Positions 7,567 through 10,523 of a stretch of 10,523 nucleotides of DNA are shown here, piece after piece. The DNA comes from Sulfurimonas sp. GTDB lineage: Bacteria; Campylobacterota; Campylobacteria; Campylobacterales; Sulfurimonadaceae. Within the stretch, counting starts at the first letter, position 1. Every line of letters starts with the position of its first letter. The notes below the pieces were generated by a model. It saw nothing but the letters and a program-made list of their open reading frames with translations. It was not told the DNA's origin and did no database searches. The position numbers and the translations under genes are program-made. The stretch lies in assembly GCA_027063215.1 (NCBI GenBank), contig JAMOSE010000117.1:1-10523 (forward strand), given 5' to 3'.

Positions 7567-7600
7567 TTGGATATTGAAAGAATACAGGAAGGGTTGGTAT

Positions 7601-8407
7601 ATGGATATTGTTTTGCGTAACAATCTTATTCTCATTACAACAGATTTTGAAACACTCAACTCCGTATGGATGCGGGAATTTCTCAATCAGCATATACGTG
7701 GTATGCTTTTCTTGCCAAAAGCTGTATTGATCTTTAGAAATGAGACGCTCAAAGAGGTTCGTGAAGCGTTTATACATAGACTGAGTGAACATCATGCAAA
7801 AACACATGATTTTAACCATAAGTTTTTTTTACGTTCGATGCTTAAGTTTGGAACACAGCCTATTAAAATTGAACTCAACCAATTAGAAGAGCCTGAAGTA
7901 ATCAAAGTGCATCTTTATGCATATGATAAAAATACAGTTTTAATTTCGCTCGAATCTCCTAATTCATGGGTAACAAACTATCTGCGATCACAACTTGAGG
8001 TATATGTAGAGAGAGGAACTGATATCTCTTTAGTGATAGATGTAAGTGACTATAAAGCAAAAGCAAGACTTGAAAAAGCATTAAATAAACGTCATATTTT
8101 ACACTATCAGATTCAGTATAAATATGATAATCACTTCATCTCCAAGCTCTATTCAGATTTTGCAAATTTCTCTTTTGGTGATTTAACAAAATTTGATGAG
8201 TTTGCAGATAAAAAAAAGTTTTATACTATTTTAGAGTGTCCAATAGGTGCATCTCAAGATGCTTTGAAAAAAAGTTATAAAAAATTGACGAAAGTCTATC
8301 ACCCTGATAAAGTGATTCATGAAGCACCGCATATGGTACAGCATTATACACAAAAATTTCAGCTCTTGCAGGAAGCTTATCAGGCGTTACGAGTTGTCAA
8401 GAACTAA
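7601..8407 (+). CDS. Protein with C-terminal J domain
   Basis: Probable J-domain co-chaperone of 268 residues that would stimulate the ATPase of a DnaK-type Hsp70. The J domain lies at the very C-terminus (about 206-266): FYTILECPIGASQDALKKSY, then helix II and the diagnostic HPD at 234-236 (VYHPDKV), then helix III. The glycine-rich and zinc-finger parts of true DnaJ are absent. The first 200 residues match nothing I recognise; they are soluble, without a signal peptide or membrane segment, and contain a region that looks like alternating strands and helices. Start: ATG 7601 has AGGAAGGG at 7 bases; the same frame is open back to a GTG at 7508, but that extension would cover the promoter. 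It is convergent with the DUF234 gene, overlapping by CTAA. It may belong to the sigma54 regulon, which in this phylum is mostly flagellar. Confidence 0.85.
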   Translation: MDIVLRNNLILITTDFETLNSVWMREFLNQHIRGMLFLPKAVLIFRNETLKEVREAFIHRLSEHHAKTHDFNHKFFLRSMLKFGTQPIKIELNQLEEPEVIKVHLYAYDKNTVLISLESPNSWVTNYLRSQLEVYVERGTDISLVIDVSDYKAKARLEKALNKRHILHYQIQYKYDNHFISKLYSDFANFSFGDLTKFDEFADKKKFYTILECPIGASQDALKKSYKKLTKVYHPDKVIHEAPHMVQHYTQKFQLLQEAYQALRVVKN

Positions 8408-8416
8408 CGTTTTTTT
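8385..8416 (+). terminator. Possible intrinsic terminator of the J-domain gene
   Basis: CGTTA (8385-8389) pairs with TAACG (8405-8409), and an inner GTT/AAC pairing extends the stem past a three-base bulge; seven T follow at 8410-8416. The left arm is within the last codons of the J-domain gene, and the right arm and T run fall inside the final codons of the convergent DUF234 gene. The stem is modest in GC, so termination may be partial. On the minus strand no T run follows. Confidence 0.45.
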
Positions 8417-9312
8417 AAAAGGGCTTTAAAGTCTTCGCTACTGTAAAGAGCAAGTGATGCATTCTCTTGCATTAAAAGTTCTTTGGAAAATCCTCTTTTT
8501 GAAAAAAAGATAATTTGAACTGGTTCAATTCCAAGTTTTTTGCACTTGTCTTTGATTTTATGTAACTCTTTTTTATTGATTTTATGATTTGTCCATTTAC
8601 ATTCCCCAACATATATATTGTCATTGTGTGTAATTGTAAGAATGTCAATTTCAATATTTGCATCCCAGTAGCTTCCTGAACTGAGAATATTTTCGTCTCG
8701 AAGATTATAGTTAAGGAGTATCTCTGAGAGTTCTTCATAAACGAGGCTTGTATAACTGTTATGACGTTTTTGAAAATCTTTTAAAAAGGCATCATACTCT
8801 TTTGCTTCTATCTCTTTTATATGTGGAACGACAAAGTAAAACCAAAAACGTATGAAAGGGTGTGTAAAAAGAACTTTATGTGATATACGGTGTCTGGCTT
8901 CTTGCCGTTTGAGTTTTGTTTTTGGATACTTCTCTCTGGGATGTTCTTCGCGAGAATATTCAAGTTGGATCAGACCTTTTTCTTGTAAATAGTTAAGTGC
9001 TGCTCCTCCATTGCCATTATTGAGACCTGCTTTGTTAAAAGCAGAAAAGATACGTCTGTCTCCTGTTGCAAGTGCTTTAAGAAGTTTTCTGTTTATATTG
9101 TCATTTCGTGTAAGTTTGCGCATTTTGGCATCAATGCTCTCAAAATTATTGAACACATGCGTATGGATAAGCTCCGTTATAGGCTGTGTTGTATCTATCT
9201 CCCAGTCCATTCCTCCAAAGACTGCAAAATAGGAAATTTGTATTTCCATATCATCTGGATAATTTCTAAAGTAAAAAGATCGAAACTGTTCTAATAATCT
9301 GTTATTTGTCAT
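8404..9312 (-). CDS. Orphan DUF234-type protein with PD-(D/E)XK nuclease-like domain
   Basis: A 302-residue soluble protein that resembles the C-terminal half of the archaeal-type ATPases carrying DUF234 (PF03008), but with no P-loop (no GxxxxGKT) anywhere. The middle (about 72-118, NRKLLKALATGDRRIF to YLQEKGLIQLEYS) looks like a winged helix. It is followed by HPFIRFWFYFVVPH (151-164), the family's FLRFWFRFV-type signature, and then a PD-(D/E)XK-like core: D223 in EIDIL (221-225) and E237/K239 in GECKW (236-240), with acidic helix residues E193/E194 ahead. These are the residues expected of an active restriction-like nuclease fold. The first 70 residues replace the ATPase and are not recognised. 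The ATG at 9312 has only a weak ribosome site (AAAGAT). It overlaps the J-domain gene by CTAA at the 3' ends. Substrate and role unknown. Confidence 0.7.
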   Translation of the reverse strand: MTNNRLLEQFRSFYFRNYPDDMEIQISYFAVFGGMDWEIDTTQPITELIHTHVFNNFESIDAKMRKLTRNDNINRKLLKALATGDRRIFSAFNKAGLNNGNGGAALNYLQEKGLIQLEYSREEHPREKYPKTKLKRQEARHRISHKVLFTHPFIRFWFYFVVPHIKEIEAKEYDAFLKDFQKRHNSYTSLVYEELSEILLNYNLRDENILSSGSYWDANIEIDILTITHNDNIYVGECKWTNHKINKKELHKIKDKCKKLGIEPVQIIFFSKRGFSKELLMQENASLALYSSEDFKALLKKR

Positions 9313-9347
9313 AAAATGATTTAAATCTTTGCTGCTGATTTTGAAAA

Positions 9348-9353
9348 ATTATA
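9348..9353 (-). promoter_or_regulatory. Candidate -10 box of the DUF234 gene
   Basis: TATAAT on the minus strand, 35 bases before the ATG, which would give a leader of about 30 bases. There is no convincing -35 hexamer. This supports a monocistronic transcript for the orphan DUF234 gene. Confidence 0.4.
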
Positions 9354-9434
9354 GCCTTGTGAAAACTCAAGACTAAGAAACTGTATAATATTTTGAATTT
9401 CTTGATTTTCTATTATATTCTAGTATAGCTTAAA

Positions 9435-9453
9435 AACTTTAAATTTTAAAGTT
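9435..9453. repeat. AT-rich palindrome
   Basis: AACTTTAAA and TTTAAAGTT form a perfect 9-bp inverted repeat around one T. Read on the minus strand it is followed by five T, so it could act as a weak terminator for whatever once ended at 9446. With only A/T pairs apart from one C-G pair, the hairpin is weak, and chance in such AT-rich DNA is possible. Confidence 0.4.
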
Positions 9454-9586
9454 CTAAAGTAAATCTAATAGTATCAATACCATACTTTTCACATAATTTT
9501 TCAGATGATTTACTCATAATAGAAAAAAGATGAATAGCACGTATTTTAGCTTGAATCTTTTTGATTTCGTTTTCTATATATAATGT
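9446..9586 (-). pseudogene. Possible remnant of a gene 3' end
   Basis: This open stretch of 46 codons before a TAA has no ATG near its start and an in-frame TAA (9589-9587) just upstream. Its composition looks like a real protein: amphipathic IENEIKKIQAKIRAIHLF followed by SIMSKSSEKLCEKYGID and a short strand-like end. The same frame is open for a further 24 or so codons beyond the upstream stop. I do not recognise the family. It is the only coding-like stretch in the 428-base gap between the DUF234 gene and the pseudopilin (9313-9740); the rest is AT-rich with only promoter-like boxes. It may be a decayed gene or chance. Confidence 0.25.
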
Positions 9587-9724
9587 TTAGACTATTTTAA
9601 TTTTGTAAAGCAAAGTTATTCTTTTTGTAATGGAGATTGGTATAATAAATTTTACTTTTTGAAGCAATTTTTATCCAAAGTAGTCAGTGTTTAGTATTAT
9701 TTCAATATCATTTTCAAGTATTTT

Positions 9725-9733
9725 TGTTATACT
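9725..9733 (+). promoter_or_regulatory. Candidate extended -10 promoter of the pseudopilin gene
   Basis: TGTTATACT is an extended -10 element (TG-N-TATACT). The expected transcription start, 6 to 8 bases downstream, falls at or next to the ATG at 9741, so the message could be leaderless; this fits the lack of a ribosome site before the ATG. An alternative is TATAAT at 9641-9646, which would leave a leader of about 90 bases but still no ribosome site. Confidence 0.35.
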
Positions 9734-9740
9734 TATGATT

Positions 9741-10397
9741 ATGAAAAAAGCTTTTACATTATTAGAATTAGTCTTTGTTATTGTTGTGATTGGTATTTTA
9801 TCAGCTTTAATAATACCTAAAATGGAACGTGACCCAGTGAGGGAAGCTGCAATACAATTAGTTTCTCACATACGCTATACACAACATTTGGCTTTAGTTG
9901 ATGATAAGTACGCAGATACTGAAGATCCAAACGGAAGATGGTGGAGAGGAAGATGGGAATTAAAGTTTAAATCTGCAGATGAAACGAATAATAAAGAGAG
10001 TTATACAATATTTGCTGATAGTTATACTTATAGTGGAAATGCAAATTCTGTGGATGAGATTGCTACTAATCCTCAAGATAATTCTAAAAAGCTTACGGGT
10101 GGTGATAGTGCAGTTCATTATAATAATGATAGAGCAACAAAAAGTATGAATCTCGGTATGAGTTATGGTATTACAAGTGTTGCTTTGGGTCCAAATTGTA
10201 AGCATAGTAGCAGTAAAGGTATTGCTTTTGATCACTTAGGAAGACCATTAAGAGGTGGTTTTTCAGCGTTTACATCACCATACCCAAGTAGTGACAATTT
10301 AATAATATCTGATTGCAATATAACGTTAAGTAATGGAAGTGAAAGTGTGATAGTGACAATTACGCCTGAAACAGGCTACACGTATATAGCAAATTAA
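9741..10397 (+). CDS. Type IV pilin-like (type II secretion-type) prepilin
   Basis: Class III signal peptide protein of 218 residues. The short leader MKKA is followed by the prepilin-peptidase motif A|FTLLE, with the +5 glutamate at E9, then a hydrophobic helix (about 5-26) that would anchor and pack the subunit. The rest is a globular pseudopilin-like domain with FDHLGRPL (163-170), two cysteines (C153, C192) placed to form a disulfide, and ITPETGY (207-213) near the end, a pattern seen in GspH/FimT-like minor pilins. The -1 residue is Ala rather than the usual Gly; some prepilins of this type tolerate this. Start: ATG 9741 gives the canonical leader; the frame is open to 9687, but that adds an unlikely hydrophobic N-terminus. 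No ribosome site is visible. No other secretion or pilus gene is in the window, so its machine (type II secretion, DNA uptake or type IV pilus) is unknown. Confidence 0.85.
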   Translation: MKKAFTLLELVFVIVVIGILSALIIPKMERDPVREAAIQLVSHIRYTQHLALVDDKYADTEDPNGRWWRGRWELKFKSADETNNKESYTIFADSYTYSGNANSVDEIATNPQDNSKKLTGGDSAVHYNNDRATKSMNLGMSYGITSVALGPNCKHSSSKGIAFDHLGRPLRGGFSAFTSPYPSSDNLIISDCNITLSNGSESVIVTITPETGYTYIAN

Positions 10398-10450
10398 TAT
10401 TTTTTTGCAATTTCCCCCAAACCTTAAGCTTCTTCTAAGCATATTCCCCC

Positions 10451-10523
10451 TATAATTCCCATCCACAAACAGAGAGACCTTGTTTAAAAGGTTGAGAGAG
10501 ACTTCGAGTTGAAGTTTTTGAGA
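10451..10523 (+). promoter_or_regulatory. Stable-RNA-type promoter and leader, probably of an rRNA operon
   Basis: TATAAT (10451-10456) is followed by a C-rich discriminator (TTCCCATCC) as at strongly expressed stable-RNA promoters. The predicted transcript has two small hairpins: 10476-10493 (ACCTT/AAGGT, six-base loop) and 10499-10517 (AGACTTC/GAAGTTT, five-base loop), with GAGAGAC repeated at 10472 and 10496. The last bases, TTTTTGAGA, would join smoothly to GTTTGATCCTGG, the universal 16S rRNA start, so I infer that a 16S gene begins within a few bases of the right edge. None of the 16S gene itself is certain here, and a tRNA or another small RNA remains possible. Bases 10398-10450 hold only a T run and C-rich spacer. 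Confidence 0.45.

Noticed and set aside
7508..7600. N-terminal extension of the J-domain protein from GTG 7508
   Set aside because: It would cover the sigma54-like promoter and the purF -10, lacks a ribosome site, and the ATG at 7601 has a strong one.
9011..9232. Plus-strand open frame of 73 codons
   Set aside because: Shadow of the DUF234 gene on the other strand; no ribosome site or recognisable motif.
9687..9740. N-terminal extension of the pseudopilin from ATG 9687
   Set aside because: It would place a hydrophobic segment before the prepilin leader, which must be short and basic (MKKA); there is no ribosome site.
9960..10235. Minus-strand open frame of 91 codons
   Set aside because: Antisense to the pseudopilin, Ile/Thr-rich low-complexity product, an artefact of coding on the plus strand.
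10364..10376. Perfect hairpin GCCTGAAACAGGC as a terminator of the pseudopilin
   Set aside because: It encodes PETG within the gene, and the nearest T run is about 25 bases away, so it is not an intrinsic terminator.
1..10523. CRISPR array, insertion sequence, prophage or toxin-antitoxin pair
   Set aside because: Reading both strands I found no regularly spaced repeats, transposase or integrase motifs, or paired small toxin/antitoxin genes.

Overview
The window looks like chromosomal DNA from a Campylobacterota (epsilonproteobacterial) organism, most likely close to Sulfurimonas. It is AT-rich, and it carries tandem DUF2393 membrane proteins (a family I know mainly from this phylum), a fused HisIE, an HflC/prohibitin-like SPFH protein directly behind ilvE, and promoters that show a -10 box without a clear -35. 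The genus is an inference from gene content; no complete marker gene is present.

Layout. 1-1196 (minus): 5' part of a membrane fatty acid desaturase that runs off the left edge. 1197-1353: short divergent promoter region. 1354-5157 (plus): a tight five-gene run of ilvE, an SPFH protein, hisIE and two DUF2393 membrane proteins, ending in an intrinsic terminator that lies inside the 3' end of the opposing gene. 5154-7474 (minus): purF followed by a TIGR01212/YhcC-like radical SAM gene, coupled by a TAATG overlap. 7475-7600: divergent region with a sigma70-type -10 for purF and a good sigma54-type (GG-N10-GC) site facing the next gene. 7601-8407 (plus): a protein of about 270 residues with an uncharacterised N-terminal part and a C-terminal J domain. 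8404-9312 (minus): an orphan DUF234-type protein with PD-(D/E)XK nuclease-like residues and no ATPase domain. 9313-9740: AT-rich, mostly non-coding, with a possible decayed gene end and a palindrome. 9741-10397 (plus): a type II secretion/type IV pilus-like prepilin. 10398-10523: a stable-RNA-type promoter and leader with two small hairpins; the last bases fit the run-up to a 16S rRNA gene just outside the window.

How the genes work together. The left and central parts are housekeeping: branched-chain amino acid transamination, two histidine-synthesis steps, the first committed step of purine synthesis and lipid desaturation. Amino acid enzymes and membrane proteins of unknown role share one probable transcript. 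The right part (J-domain protein, orphan DUF234 protein, pseudopilin) is less well understood and holds most of the points worth checking. I see no CRISPR array, insertion sequence, prophage, toxin-antitoxin pair or recognisable defence island, and no complete new system. The best leads are the sigma54-controlled J-domain gene and the ATPase-less DUF234 protein.
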